64,000 nucleotides of DNA from NCBI GenBank assembly GCA_021730985.1, contig JAKFYI010000014.1, forward strand, positions 62,001 to 126,000, written 5' to 3'. The position numbers were made by a program, and so were the translations under genes. Source of the DNA: Hyphomicrobiales bacterium (lineage in GTDB: Bacteria > Pseudomonadota > Alphaproteobacteria > Rhizobiales > Xanthobacteraceae). A model generated the notes under the pieces. The model was not told the origin of the DNA. It did no database searches and saw only the letters and a list, made by a program, of their open reading frames with translations. Positions 26,991 to 36,505 of the stretch are shown here, in pieces; position 1 is the stretch's first letter; every line of letters starts with the position of its first letter.

Positions 26991-28199
26991 ATGTTTTCGA
27001 GAGCCGCGCTGCTGGCCGTGTTGGCGGCCGTCATTCTGCTGCAACCCTCCCAGGCGCCGGCTCAGAGCGGCGACGACTGCCAGCCGTTCGGGCGCATGCC
27101 GAACTATGTTCCGATGCATAAGGGCGCGTTGCCGCGCAACTATGACGGCATCGAGGTCCGGATCAAAAAGGGCGGCGACTACGAGGTGCAGTTCGTGGCC
27201 GGCCGCGCCTGCCGGCAGGTCTATACGATCCGCGATGGCGCGCGCGAGGCGAGCGACCTCGAAATCCAGAAGAACTACCTGAGCCAGGCCGCCAAGATCG
27301 GCGGCAGACAGGTCTATGCCGACGACCGCCATCTGTTCGTGCGCGGCGGCGCGCCGGGCAAGGAGACTTGGCTCTATCTCTACAGTCAGGAAAACGAGAT
27401 CCAGGTCACCGTCATCGAGGTGCAACCGTTCAAGCCGACGCTGACCGCGCCATCCGGCGCCGATCACCGGCTGTTCGGTCATATGCCGAACTACTCCGGG
27501 AAGGGGGAGAAGCGGAGCTTCGACAAGTTCACCTTCAATTTCAAGGACGGCGACGACACCAAGGATATCGAGGTGCAGGGCGGGCGCCACGCGGTGGTGT
27601 ACCTGCCGCGCGACAACGCCACCCATTCCAGCGATCTCGACGTGCGCGAGAACTACCGTTCCGCGATCGAGGCGCTCGGCGGCCAGGTGCTGTTCAGCGA
27701 GGATCGCACCCTGTCGGCGCGCGCGGACGTGAGGGGCCAGACCATCTGGCTGCACATCTACACCCAGGAAAACGAAATCCAGCTCAACGTCATCGAGGAA
27801 AAGGCGTTCGAGGCCAGCATCAAGACGCCCGCGGCGAGCGTGCTTAAGGCGGCGCTCGACAAGGATGGCCGGGTGGCGCTCTACGTCAACTTCGATTCCG
27901 CCAAGGCGGCGCTGCTGCCCGATGCACAGCCCGTGATCGCCCAGGTCGTGAAGCTGCTACAGGACAATCCGGCGCTGAAGCTGTCGATCGAAGGCCATAC
28001 CGACAACATCGGCGGCGACGACTACAACAAGAAGCTGTCCGCCGCGCGTGCGGCAGCGGTGGTGGCGGCAGTCTCGGGGCAGGGGATCGGCAAGGACCGG
28101 CTGGCGTCGAGCGGATATGGCGCCGAGAAGCCGATTGCCGACAACGGTTCGGGCGAGGGACGGGCGAAGAACCGCCGGGTCGAGCTCGTGAAACGCTGA
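26991..28199 (+). CDS. OmpA-domain protein with duplicated N-terminal module
   Basis: C-terminal LSIEGHTDNIGGDDYNKKLSAARAAAVVAAV is OmpA/MotB-like; two preceding similar modules. Confidence 0.88.
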   Translation: MFSRAALLAVLAAVILLQPSQAPAQSGDDCQPFGRMPNYVPMHKGALPRNYDGIEVRIKKGGDYEVQFVAGRACRQVYTIRDGAREASDLEIQKNYLSQAAKIGGRQVYADDRHLFVRGGAPGKETWLYLYSQENEIQVTVIEVQPFKPTLTAPSGADHRLFGHMPNYSGKGEKRSFDKFTFNFKDGDDTKDIEVQGGRHAVVYLPRDNATHSSDLDVRENYRSAIEALGGQVLFSEDRTLSARADVRGQTIWLHIYTQENEIQLNVIEEKAFEASIKTPAASVLKAALDKDGRVALYVNFDSAKAALLPDAQPVIAQVVKLLQDNPALKLSIEGHTDNIGGDDYNKKLSAARAAAVVAAVSGQGIGKDRLASSGYGAEKPIADNGSGEGRAKNRRVELVKR

Positions 28200-28210
28200 T
28201 CAGCGCCCGC

Positions 28211-28612
28211 TCAGGCCGGAGACTTCCACGGATCGGCCGGCGCGGTGGAAACCTGATCGGCCGAGGACGAATCCGGTGCGTCCGGCGCCATGGTCACGGC
28301 TTCCGGCTGCATCGGCTCGGGCTGCAGCGAGGCCGCCTGCTCGGCGGGCTTCTGCTCGACCTTGACCTCGGGCTTCCAGCCGGCCGCGAAGCCGACTTCG
28401 GTGAGCTGATAGGTGTAACGGTCGCGCAGGTGCTGTTTGATCCAGCGGCTGTCGATCGCGAAGTTCAGCCCGCGCTGGAAATCGGCGTCGCGCACGTCGA
28501 AAAAATTGTTCCGCCGCAGCGTGCCGCCCGCAACGATCCTGTAGCGCATGAAAATGCCAAGGATTTGACGGCCGACATCTTCATCCGACAACCGAGGGGG
28601 CATGGGGTCCAT
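28211..28612 (-). CDS. Hypothetical protein with Glu/Ala/Pro-rich tail
   Basis: ORF MDPMPPRLSDEDVGRQILGIFMRYRIVAGGTLRRNNFFDVRDADFQRGL. Confidence 0.55.
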   Translation of the reverse strand: MDPMPPRLSDEDVGRQILGIFMRYRIVAGGTLRRNNFFDVRDADFQRGLNFAIDSRWIKQHLRDRYTYQLTEVGFAAGWKPEVKVEQKPAEQAASLQPEPMQPEAVTMAPDAPDSSSADQVSTAPADPWKSPA

Positions 28613-29004
28613 CGCTTCCGAGGTGGTGTGTGAAATTGCTACGCCAAAGATTCGCGGTGCGTAAGGTCTGATGAGAAATTAGCTGTGCGTTGTTGGCGCG
28701 TTGCGTCATTTCAAATATCGGCGTCGCATCTCTGCATCACACCGCACGCCGCGTTGGAAATCGTTGGCTCGGCAATCGCTTGTGCGAGCACACGCACGGT
28801 GTGCAGTGCACGCGTGCGCGCGCTTTTCCCCGATGTTCGACGCATACCGCGGCCGCGACTTATCCCCGTTTTACCCGTTGCTCGCCCGGCTCGGCCGCCG
28901 GACGCAACCTCCGGCGGTGGCGCTCGACGCAAAGAGGCGCTTTGCGGGCGGCGGTTGCGGTGACACAATGGCTTCAAAGCGAAAAACACATCAGGGAGAC
29001 GACA

Positions 29005-29970
29005 ATGAGCAAGCGGCTGGCGTTGGCTGCATTTTCCGCTGTGATCGCTGTGGTTCCGTTCACCGCCGCAAGCGCTTATCCGACCAAGCCCATCACCATG
29101 ATCCTTGGATTTGCGCCCGGCGGACCGAGCGACGTGATGGCCCGGGTTCTTTCCAAGAAAATGGAAGAACTCCTAAAGCAGCCGATCATCATCGAGAACA
29201 AGGCCGGCGCGGGCGGAACCATCGCCGGCAATCTGGTGGCGCGCGCCGCGCCCGATGGCCATACCATCATGTTGGCGAGCGGCAGCATCCTGGCGATCAA
29301 CGTCACGCTCTATAAGAACGTCCAGTACGACAGCATCAAGGATTACGCTCCGATCAGCATGCTGGGCGTGCAGACCAACGTACTCTACACGCACCCTTCG
29401 GTGCCGGCCAACAATATCAAGGAGTTCGTGGCCTATGCGAAGGCCAACCCGGGCAAGCTCTCGTTCGGCTCGGGCGGCGTCGGCACCCCGGCGCATCTGG
29501 CGGGCGAATTGCTCCGCATCAAGGCGGGGATCGACTACACCCACATTCCCTTCAAGGGCACGGGTCCGACCTTGCAGGCCGTCATCGGCAATCATGTGCC
29601 GACCGCATTCAACCCGCCTTCGCCGCTGATGCCGCATATCGCCGAGAAGACCATCAAGGCGATAGCCATCACCACGCTGGAGCGCACGCCGGTCTTGCCG
29701 CAAGTGGAGACAATGGCCGAGACCTATCCGGGCTTCGATGCGGCGACTTGGCACGCCATCGTGGCGCCGGCGGGGACGCCGAAGGACGCGGTCATGGCAC
29801 TCAACAAGGCGATTGTCGGCGCCCTGGCAGACCCGGTGGTTCGCAAGGCGCTGACTGACTCCGGCGTCGATATCAAAACCAGCACCCCGGAATGGCTCGG
29901 CGACTATATCAAGTCCGAGATCCCGAAATGGGCCGAGGTCATCAAGGCCTCCGGCGCCAAGGCCGAGTGA
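29005..29970 (+). CDS. Bug/TctC family tripartite tricarboxylate transporter substrate-binding protein
   Basis: Signal peptide; YPTKPITMILGFAPGGPSDVMARVLSKKM...IIENKAGAGGTIAGNLVARAAPDGHT. Confidence 0.92.
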   Translation: MSKRLALAAFSAVIAVVPFTAASAYPTKPITMILGFAPGGPSDVMARVLSKKMEELLKQPIIIENKAGAGGTIAGNLVARAAPDGHTIMLASGSILAINVTLYKNVQYDSIKDYAPISMLGVQTNVLYTHPSVPANNIKEFVAYAKANPGKLSFGSGGVGTPAHLAGELLRIKAGIDYTHIPFKGTGPTLQAVIGNHVPTAFNPPSPLMPHIAEKTIKAIAITTLERTPVLPQVETMAETYPGFDAATWHAIVAPAGTPKDAVMALNKAIVGALADPVVRKALTDSGVDIKTSTPEWLGDYIKSEIPKWAEVIKASGAKAE

Positions 29971-29988
29971 TCGAGTTACGGAGTGACA

Positions 29989-30384
29989 ATGAGCGGACGC
30001 AAACCGGTCGAATACCGCGACGCGCCGCCCGCCGTGCGGGCGGTGTTCGATGACATCAAGGCGACGCGTCAGGTCGAGGACGTCAACAATTTCTGGAAGC
30101 ATCTGGCGAACGATCCCCTCACGCTCAAGCGCACCTGGGAATCCGTCAAGGAGATCATGGCGCCCGGCGCGCTCGACGTCCGGACCAAGGAGATGGTCTA
30201 TCTGGCGATCAGCGTCAGCAACGGCTGCGAATATTGCACCGCGAGTCATGGCGCCGCCGCGCGCAAGGCCGGCATGACGGATGCGATGTTCGGCGAGCTG
30301 ATGGCGGTGGTCGGGATGGCGAACGAGACCAACCGGCTCGCCAACGGCTATCGGGTGCCGGTCGACGAGGCGTTCAACCGCTGA
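29989..30384 (+). CDS. Carboxymuconolactone decarboxylase/AhpD-like protein
   Basis: VRTKEMVYLAISVSNGCEYCTASHGAAARKAGMTDAMFGEL with CxxC-x3-H. Confidence 0.88.
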   Translation: MSGRKPVEYRDAPPAVRAVFDDIKATRQVEDVNNFWKHLANDPLTLKRTWESVKEIMAPGALDVRTKEMVYLAISVSNGCEYCTASHGAAARKAGMTDAMFGELMAVVGMANETNRLANGYRVPVDEAFNR

Positions 30385-30386
30385 GC

Positions 30387-30911
30387 CTATTTCATCCAGT
30401 CCCGCAGCGGCTTGCGGAAGTCGCCCCGCGTCACGATGGTGTGCAGGCGCTTGAGTTTGCCGTTGTCGAACAGGAAGAAGTGCCAGCCGGACGGACGTTT
30501 CTCGCTGATTTCGCCGGCGAACACGATCAGCCGGCTGGCGCGGCGGAATTCGATGTCGCGAAATCCGTCGTGGACTTGCTTCCAGCCGGAGTTGGTGATG
30601 TCGCTGGGCAGCAGCTTGCCGGTCTGGGTGTCGAGATACTCGATCGCCGAGCAGTTCTTGCCGCAGCTCAGCATCACGATGGCATAGTGCCCGGCAAAGC
30701 TGGTGCCGCCGTCGGCGATCGCCTGATAATAGGTGGAGGAGCTACGCCGATCGTCGGTGTCCAGCGCCAGTGGCGCGGCTTTCCCGGTGTAAACTTCTTT
30801 GACCGGGTGGTCCTCGAAGCGGGGCACGCGCTTGCGCGACTGGGCGTCCGCATCGAGGCACGAAAGCCCCAGCAAGACGATGCACAGTATGAGGCTGACA
30901 AGCGGCTTCAT
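30387..30911 (-). CDS. Secreted hypothetical protein
   Basis: MKPLVSLILCIVLLGLSCLDADAQ signal peptide; C-terminal half similar to 22417..23298 product. Confidence 0.65.
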   Translation of the reverse strand: MKPLVSLILCIVLLGLSCLDADAQSRKRVPRFEDHPVKEVYTGKAAPLALDTDDRRSSSTYYQAIADGGTSFAGHYAIVMLSCGKNCSAIEYLDTQTGKLLPSDITNSGWKQVHDGFRDIEFRRASRLIVFAGEISEKRPSGWHFFLFDNGKLKRLHTIVTRGDFRKPLRDWMK

Positions 30912-30974
30912 CGTTGGCTGACGGTTGGCGGCGGTGGCATATTTCCTTCGTAACGTAACACAGCGAGATTGCAG

Positions 30975-31955
30975 ATGCCGATCAGCTATCGCGGGTTTCT
31001 CTTCGCCATTGCGGCGGGCGCCGTCCTCGCCGCAGCGCAGGCTTCGGCGCAGCCCTATCCCAAGAAGCAGGTGATCAGGATCATCGTGCCGCAGGCCGTG
31101 GGCAGCGCGACCGACACGGTGGGGCGGCTGCTGGCGACGCATATCGGCAACGAGCTCGGTCAGCAGATCATCGTCGACAACCGCCCCGGCGCCGGCGGTC
31201 TGATTGGATCGGAAGCTGCGGCCAAGGCGCCGCCCGACGGCTACACGCTGTTCCTTCCCAACATCTCGACCCACGGAGTCAATCCGGGGCTCTATGCCAA
31301 GCTGCCCTACGATCCGGTCAAGGATTTTGCGCCGATCGGCCTGGCTGGCGGAACGTCCAACATCCTGATCGTCAACGCCGAGTTGCCGATCAAGTCCGTG
31401 AAAGAGCTGATCGAGCACGCCAAGGCCAAGCCTGGGACGTTGCGTTATGCGACGCCGGGGCAGGGCAGTTCGCAGCATCTGGCGGTCGAGCTGTTCCGGA
31501 CGCTCGCCGGCGATCTCGACATCACGCACCTGCCGTATCGCGGCAGCGGACCGGGCGTGACCGCGGTCATGAGCGGCGAGGCGTCGTTCATGATGCCGGC
31601 CGCGCCGTCGGCGCTGCCTGCGATCCGAAGCGGACGGGCGCGGGCGATCGCGGTGACCGGCGCCAAGCGTCATCCGGACTTTCCCGACGTGCCGACCATC
31701 GCCGAGACGTTCCCAGGCTACGACGTGACGTCATGGTATGGGCTCTCGGCGCCGGCCGGAACGCCGCAGGCGGTCATCGACCCTATCTCCGCGGCGCTGC
31801 GCAAGGCGCTCGCCAATCCCGAAACGGTGAAAGGCCTGATGGCGGCCGGCATGGAGCCCGCGACGAGTACGCCGGAGGAATTCGCGGCGTTCATCAAGGC
31901 GGAAATCGAGAAGTGGACCAAGGTCATCCGCCAAGCCAACATCACGATCAACTAG
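30975..31955 (+). CDS. Bug/TctC family substrate-binding protein
   Basis: YPKKQVIRIIVPQAVGSATDTVGRLLATHI...NRPGAGGLIGSEAAAKAPPDGYTLF. Confidence 0.92.
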   Translation: MPISYRGFLFAIAAGAVLAAAQASAQPYPKKQVIRIIVPQAVGSATDTVGRLLATHIGNELGQQIIVDNRPGAGGLIGSEAAAKAPPDGYTLFLPNISTHGVNPGLYAKLPYDPVKDFAPIGLAGGTSNILIVNAELPIKSVKELIEHAKAKPGTLRYATPGQGSSQHLAVELFRTLAGDLDITHLPYRGSGPGVTAVMSGEASFMMPAAPSALPAIRSGRARAIAVTGAKRHPDFPDVPTIAETFPGYDVTSWYGLSAPAGTPQAVIDPISAALRKALANPETVKGLMAAGMEPATSTPEEFAAFIKAEIEKWTKVIRQANITIN

Positions 31956-31966
31956 GACCAACGACC

Positions 31967-32794
31967 ATGGGCACGTTCGGCAGGCTGGCCCTGCACACCT
32001 GGACTCTCGACACCACGCCGCTGGACGTGGCGATCAAGGCGGCGCGCGACGGCGGCTTTGACGCGGTCGAACTGCGCCGCACCGATTTCAAGCGTTGCTA
32101 CGAAAAGGGCCAGAGCAACGGCGCCGTGCTGGACATGGTGCGGGCGGTGAACATTCCCGTTTGCACGCTGGGCTGCGAGTACGGCTGGCTGTTCGCGACC
32201 GGTGACGAAAGCACCCGGCTGTTCGACGACCTTGAGGTCACCTGCGACAACGCGGTGGAACTGGATTGCCCGCTCATCATGTGTGCGCCGGGGCAGAATG
32301 TCGGGCCGGTCAGCGATGCGATCGAGAATTTGAAGCGCGGCGCCGACATCTGCGGCAAGCGCGGCCTGAAGCTCGCGATCGAGTTCAATTCGCAGCATGC
32401 GGTGCTCAACAGCATTGCTACGTTGCGCGAAATGCTGGTCGGCGCCGATCGCGCCAACGCCGGAATGCTGCTCGACGCCTACCACATGGAGCGCAGCGGG
32501 GCGGGCGGCCGAGGTTTTGCCGGCGTCGCGCCGGAGGAGATCGCGGCATTTCAATACAGCGATACGCCACCTGCGCCGGTGGCGGCCGGCGTCAAGCGTC
32601 CGACCGATCGCCTGCCACCGGGCAAGGGCATCGTGCGCTGGCTTGAGGTGTTCAGCCTGCTCAAGGAAAAGGGCTTTGACGGCTATCTCAGCTATGAGGC
32701 GCCCAATCCGGCCCAGTGGGAGCGGCCGCCTGTCGAAGTCTGCCGCGAAGCGGTCGCCGACACGCGCGCGCTGATCGCCAAGGCTTTGAGCTGA
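31967..32794 (+). CDS. Sugar phosphate isomerase/epimerase-like TIM-barrel protein
   Basis: AP-endonuclease-2-like fold: AARDGGFDAVELRRTDF...LKLAIEFN...GMLLDAYHMERSG. Confidence 0.82.
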   Translation: MGTFGRLALHTWTLDTTPLDVAIKAARDGGFDAVELRRTDFKRCYEKGQSNGAVLDMVRAVNIPVCTLGCEYGWLFATGDESTRLFDDLEVTCDNAVELDCPLIMCAPGQNVGPVSDAIENLKRGADICGKRGLKLAIEFNSQHAVLNSIATLREMLVGADRANAGMLLDAYHMERSGAGGRGFAGVAPEEIAAFQYSDTPPAPVAAGVKRPTDRLPPGKGIVRWLEVFSLLKEKGFDGYLSYEAPNPAQWERPPVEVCREAVADTRALIAKALS

Positions 32795-32823
32795 AGATGG
32801 CTTTGAGCTGAAGATCCCACAAG

Positions 32824-32855
32824 CAACAACCCCGGCCGTCAGGCCGGGGTTGTTG
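32824..32855. terminator. Bidirectional hairpin terminator between convergent genes
   Basis: caacaaccccggcc-gtca-ggccggggttgttg, perfect 14-bp stem. Confidence 0.8.
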
Positions 32856-32868
32856 GCGCCGCTCTGCT

Positions 32869-33171
32869 TTACTGTGCGCCTTGACCGGTGGTCGAAGGCG
32901 CCGGGCGCTGCGCGGTCGGCGGCGTCGGCAGGGCCGACGGCGGGGACAGCGTGCTTTGGCCCGGAGGCGGCGCGGTCATGCTGGTGCTGGCTTGGTCGGT
33001 GGTCGGCGCGCGGCCGAACACGAACACCAGCAGCAGCGCCAGAACGATGCCGCCGGCAACCCAGCCCCACATGGCGTTGGATTTGTCCAACTCGCCGAGA
33101 CGCTGGCGCGGAAAGTCGTCTTGCAGCGGCGGCTCGCTGAGCCGCGGATCGGTATAGCGAGGATCAGACAT
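32869..33171 (-). CDS. Single-TM hypothetical protein with Pro-rich C-terminus
   Basis: MSDPRYTDPRLSEPPLQDDFPRQRLGELDKSNAMWGWVAGGIVLALLLVFVFGR.... Confidence 0.65.
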   Translation of the reverse strand: MSDPRYTDPRLSEPPLQDDFPRQRLGELDKSNAMWGWVAGGIVLALLLVFVFGRAPTTDQASTSMTAPPPGQSTLSPPSALPTPPTAQRPAPSTTGQGAQ

Positions 33172-33327
33172 GAGAGGCTCCTGTTCTCGTCCCTGCTGGT
33201 CGGGACATCTCCCTGCTGATCGGGACAATTCGGTGCCCGCGCCGATTGTTCCTTGTCGGCGCGAGGAACCGGCTGGAATCTGCGAAGTCCCGGACGGCAC
33301 TGAGAAATTCCGCTAGATAGCCCTGCC

Positions 33328-34224
33328 ATGCCGGAACCTGTCCCCCGCCATTCGCTGACCGATCTCGCCGTTTTCGCGGCGCCCGCCGTGTTCCTGGTGC
33401 TGTGGTCGTCCGGGTTCGTCGGCAGCAAGCTCGGCATGCCATACGCCGAGCCGATGACATTTCTCACCATCCGCATGGGAGGGGTGGTGGCGCTCCTGGC
33501 TGTCATCGTGATTGCGACACGGCCGCAATGGCCTGACCGCGCGGGACTGTGGCACAGCGCGATCGTCGGCGTGCTGGTGCACGGCTGCTATCTCGGCGGC
33601 GTGTTCGTCGCGATTGCAGACCGGATGCCGGCGGGACTCGTCGCGCTGGTGGTGAGCCTGCAGCCGGTGCTGACCTCGACGCTGGCGAACCGGCTGCTTG
33701 GCGAGCGAGTGACCCAGCGGCAGTGGTTCGGGCTCGCGCTTGGCGTCGTCGGTGTCTATTTCGTCGTGCATGGCCGCACCGAAGGCGAGGGCACGTTGCT
33801 CGCCTGGATCGCGTGCGTGATCTCGCTGCTCGGCATCACGCTCGGCACGCTCTACCAGAAGCGGTTTGGCGGCGCGATCGAGTGGCGCACCGGCTTCCTG
33901 GTTCAGTATGCGGCGGCGGCGCTGTTGTTCTGGCTTGCCGCGCTGATGTTCGAGACGCGCGTGGTGCAGTGGACGCCGTCGTTCATTTTCGCGGTGTCGT
34001 ATCTTGTGCTGGTGCTTTCGCTCGGCGCGATCTGGCTGTTCTACTTCCTGATCCGGCGCACAGCGACCACGCGCGTGGTGAGTCTGCTCTATCTGATGCC
34101 GCCGCTCACGGCGCTGATGTCTTGGGTGCTGTTTGACGAACGCCTCGCGCCGCTGGCAATCGCCGGAATGGCGGTCTGCGTCGCGGGCGTAGCCCTGGTC
34201 AACTGGCGGCCGGGCCGGGCGTGA
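33328..34224 (+). CDS. DMT/EamA family transporter
   Basis: ~10 TM helices; two EamA repeats (VVSLQPVLTSTLANRLLGERVTQRQWFGLALGVVGVYFV). Confidence 0.88.
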   Translation: MPEPVPRHSLTDLAVFAAPAVFLVLWSSGFVGSKLGMPYAEPMTFLTIRMGGVVALLAVIVIATRPQWPDRAGLWHSAIVGVLVHGCYLGGVFVAIADRMPAGLVALVVSLQPVLTSTLANRLLGERVTQRQWFGLALGVVGVYFVVHGRTEGEGTLLAWIACVISLLGITLGTLYQKRFGGAIEWRTGFLVQYAAAALLFWLAALMFETRVVQWTPSFIFAVSYLVLVLSLGAIWLFYFLIRRTATTRVVSLLYLMPPLTALMSWVLFDERLAPLAIAGMAVCVAGVALVNWRPGRA

Positions 34225-34256
34225 GCTAGGCTTTCCTCCGGTTAAGGGAGGGGCCG

Positions 34257-35291
34257 ATGCTTGTTTCCCGCAGCCGTTGTCTTGCGCTTGCGCCGCTTGC
34301 CGCGGCCGTTTCCATCGCACTGTCCGGCCACGCCCGCGCCCAATCCGTCGAGGAGTTCTACCGCGGCCGCGCGATGCCGCTGGTGATCGGCTTCAGCGTC
34401 GGCAGCGCCTACGACCTCTACGCCCGGCACCTCGCTCGCTTCATGGGCCGTTACATTCCCGGCAATCCGACCATCGTGCCGCAGAACATGCCGGGCGCGG
34501 GCAGCCAGCGCGCGGCGCAGTACATCTATTCGGTCGCGCCCAAGGACGGCAGCGTGTTCGGCACCATGTCGCGCAGCATGCCGGTCGAGCCGTTGCTCGG
34601 TGACGCGAAGTTCGACGGCCGACAGTTCTCCTGGATCGGCAACATCGCCAACAACAACAGCCTGTGCGCGATGTGGCACACCGTCGGCATCAAGACCTGG
34701 CAGGACGTGATCACCAAGCCCTACGTGCTGGGCGCGCAGGGGCCGGGCTCCGATCTCGACCTGTTTGCGACGCTGCTGAAGAATGTGTTCGGCGCCAAAG
34801 TGAAGATGGTGACCGGCTATCAGGGCGGCAACGACGTCAACCTGGCGATGGAGCGGCGTGAGGTCGATGGCCGCTGCGGCTGGTCGTGGGACAGCATCCG
34901 CAGCACGCGGCCGGATTGGATCCGCGACAAGAAGATCGATCTGCTGCTGGTGTTCGCACTGGAGAAGTCGCCGGACATTCCGGCCGAGGTGCCGCTCGCG
35001 CTCGACAAGGCGCCGAACGAGGAGATGCGGCAGGTGCTGCGGGTCCATCTCGCGGCTCAGGCGTTCGGGCGGCCGTTTGCGGCACCGCCCGGCATTCCAG
35101 CCGATCGCAAGGCCGCGCTGCGGACGGCGTTCGATGCCACCATGAAGGATCCGGAGTTCATCGCCGAGGCGACCAAGGCGGGGCTGGACGTGAGCCCGAT
35201 CAACGGCGCCGAGATCGACCGGCTGCTCGCGGGAATATACCGGTTGCCGCCGGAGCTGATCGAGAAGGCCAAGCAGGTGATGAAGAACTAG
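34257..35291 (+). CDS. Bug/TctC-like substrate-binding protein
   Basis: Signal peptide; IPGNPTIVPQNMPGAGSQRAAQYIYSVAPKDGSVFG. Confidence 0.85.
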   Translation: MLVSRSRCLALAPLAAAVSIALSGHARAQSVEEFYRGRAMPLVIGFSVGSAYDLYARHLARFMGRYIPGNPTIVPQNMPGAGSQRAAQYIYSVAPKDGSVFGTMSRSMPVEPLLGDAKFDGRQFSWIGNIANNNSLCAMWHTVGIKTWQDVITKPYVLGAQGPGSDLDLFATLLKNVFGAKVKMVTGYQGGNDVNLAMERREVDGRCGWSWDSIRSTRPDWIRDKKIDLLLVFALEKSPDIPAEVPLALDKAPNEEMRQVLRVHLAAQAFGRPFAAPPGIPADRKAALRTAFDATMKDPEFIAEATKAGLDVSPINGAEIDRLLAGIYRLPPELIEKAKQVMKN

Positions 35292-35704
35292 CTCTTCTTC
35301 GTCATCACCAGCTGGGTCTGCGTCACCAGCGCCGCGAGCTTGCCGTCGGCGCGCGTGACACGCGTTTGCCAGACCGTGGTGGTGCGGCCGCGATGCAACG
35401 GCGTGCATTCGGCGTGCGCGGTCTCGCCGACGGGAATCCCCGTGAAGAAATTGGTCTTGCTCTCGATCGTGGCGGTGATCTGGCCGGCCTGCAGGTTTGC
35501 CACCGCGGCGGTGCCGCCGAGATTGTCGGCCAGCGCCATCAGCGCGCCGCCGTGCAACACGCCGTTGCGGTTGCTGAGCTTGTCGGTGACGAGCATCTCC
35601 GCGGTGACGCGTTCCGGGGAGACGTGGGTGATCGTCATGCCCATGAAGTCGGCGAACGGCGGCTGTTGTTCGGCGCTCCAGCGCCCGGCGGGTTTGTCGT
35701 TCAT
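35288..35704 (-). CDS. PaaI family hotdog-fold thioesterase
   Basis: NRNGVLHGGALMALADNLGGTAAV... IESKTNFFTGIPVGE. Confidence 0.88.
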   Translation of the reverse strand: MNDKPAGRWSAEQQPPFADFMGMTITHVSPERVTAEMLVTDKLSNRNGVLHGGALMALADNLGGTAAVANLQAGQITATIESKTNFFTGIPVGETAHAECTPLHRGRTTTVWQTRVTRADGKLAALVTQTQLVMTKKS

Positions 35705-35804
35705 GGCTTCGCTTGTGAAATCGAGGAGATGGCCCGGCGCGGTGATGGCCGGGGTTCCGAAAAGATCATGGCGCAGCCGAAAAAGAAAGCGGGACGCTTG
35801 GGTT

Positions 35805-36437
35805 TCAACCGCCGCGAGGTCTGCCGCCGCGCGCAAGCCATCCGGCGGCAAGCTTGAGGTCTTCCTCGATCAGTCCGTGATCGGCCTCCAGTACCTCGAA
35901 GGTCGCCTCGGCGCCGGCTTCGCCCAGCAACGCGGCGAGCAGGCCGGCCTGTTGGCTCGGGATCAGCGCGTCGTGGCGGCCGGTCAGCAGCAGCACCGGA
36001 AGGCTCTTGAGGTCCGGCAGCGGCCGCGGATCGTATGGCAGCATGGCGCGCATCAGGATAGCCCCAGCCAGAGCGTCGGGCTCAGCCAGCATCAGCGACC
36101 ACGCGATGTTGGCGCCGTTGGAATAGCCGAGCGCGACTGGCTGCTCGATCCCATAGGCCGCGCGTGCGCGTTTGACGAATTCGCCAAGCTCGGCGGTGCG
36201 CCGCTTGAGATCGTCGAGGTCCCACACACCTTCCTCGCTGCGGCGGAAGAAGCGCACCATGCCGCGCTCCACGTTCTTGCCGCGCGGGGAGAGAATGCCG
36301 GCGCCCGGCGCAATGCGCTGCGCGAGCGGCAATAGATCGTTCTCGTCGCCGCCGGTGCCATGCAGCAAGAGCAGCGTCGGCTTGTTCTTGTCCGCGGCCG
36401 GGATGAACCGGTGGATGAATCCGAGATCGTCGGTCAT
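35805..36437 (-). CDS. Alpha/beta hydrolase (phospholipase/carboxylesterase family)
   Basis: LLLLHGTGGDENDLLPLAQRIAPGAGILSPRG; nucleophile elbow GYSNGAN. Confidence 0.87.
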   Translation of the reverse strand: MTDDLGFIHRFIPAADKNKPTLLLLHGTGGDENDLLPLAQRIAPGAGILSPRGKNVERGMVRFFRRSEEGVWDLDDLKRRTAELGEFVKRARAAYGIEQPVALGYSNGANIAWSLMLAEPDALAGAILMRAMLPYDPRPLPDLKSLPVLLLTGRHDALIPSQQAGLLAALLGEAGAEATFEVLEADHGLIEEDLKLAAGWLARGGRPRGG

Positions 36438-36452
36438 GGCTCAAAATCAAAA

Positions 36453-36474
36453 GGGCGCGGCTCATGCCGCGCCC
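36453..36474 (-). terminator. Rho-independent terminator of the peroxiredoxin gene
   Basis: gggcgcggc-tcat-gccgcgccc, followed on the minus strand by TTTTGATTTT. Confidence 0.75.
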
Positions 36475-36505
36475 CGCAGATTATAGGAACCGGTTTCGCC
36501 TGCCG

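Noticed and set aside
25755-27755. 666-aa minus-strand ORF
   Set aside because: Antisense to cupin, TRIC-like and OmpA genes that have clear motifs; His/Arg/Gln-rich translation typical of high-GC shadow frames.
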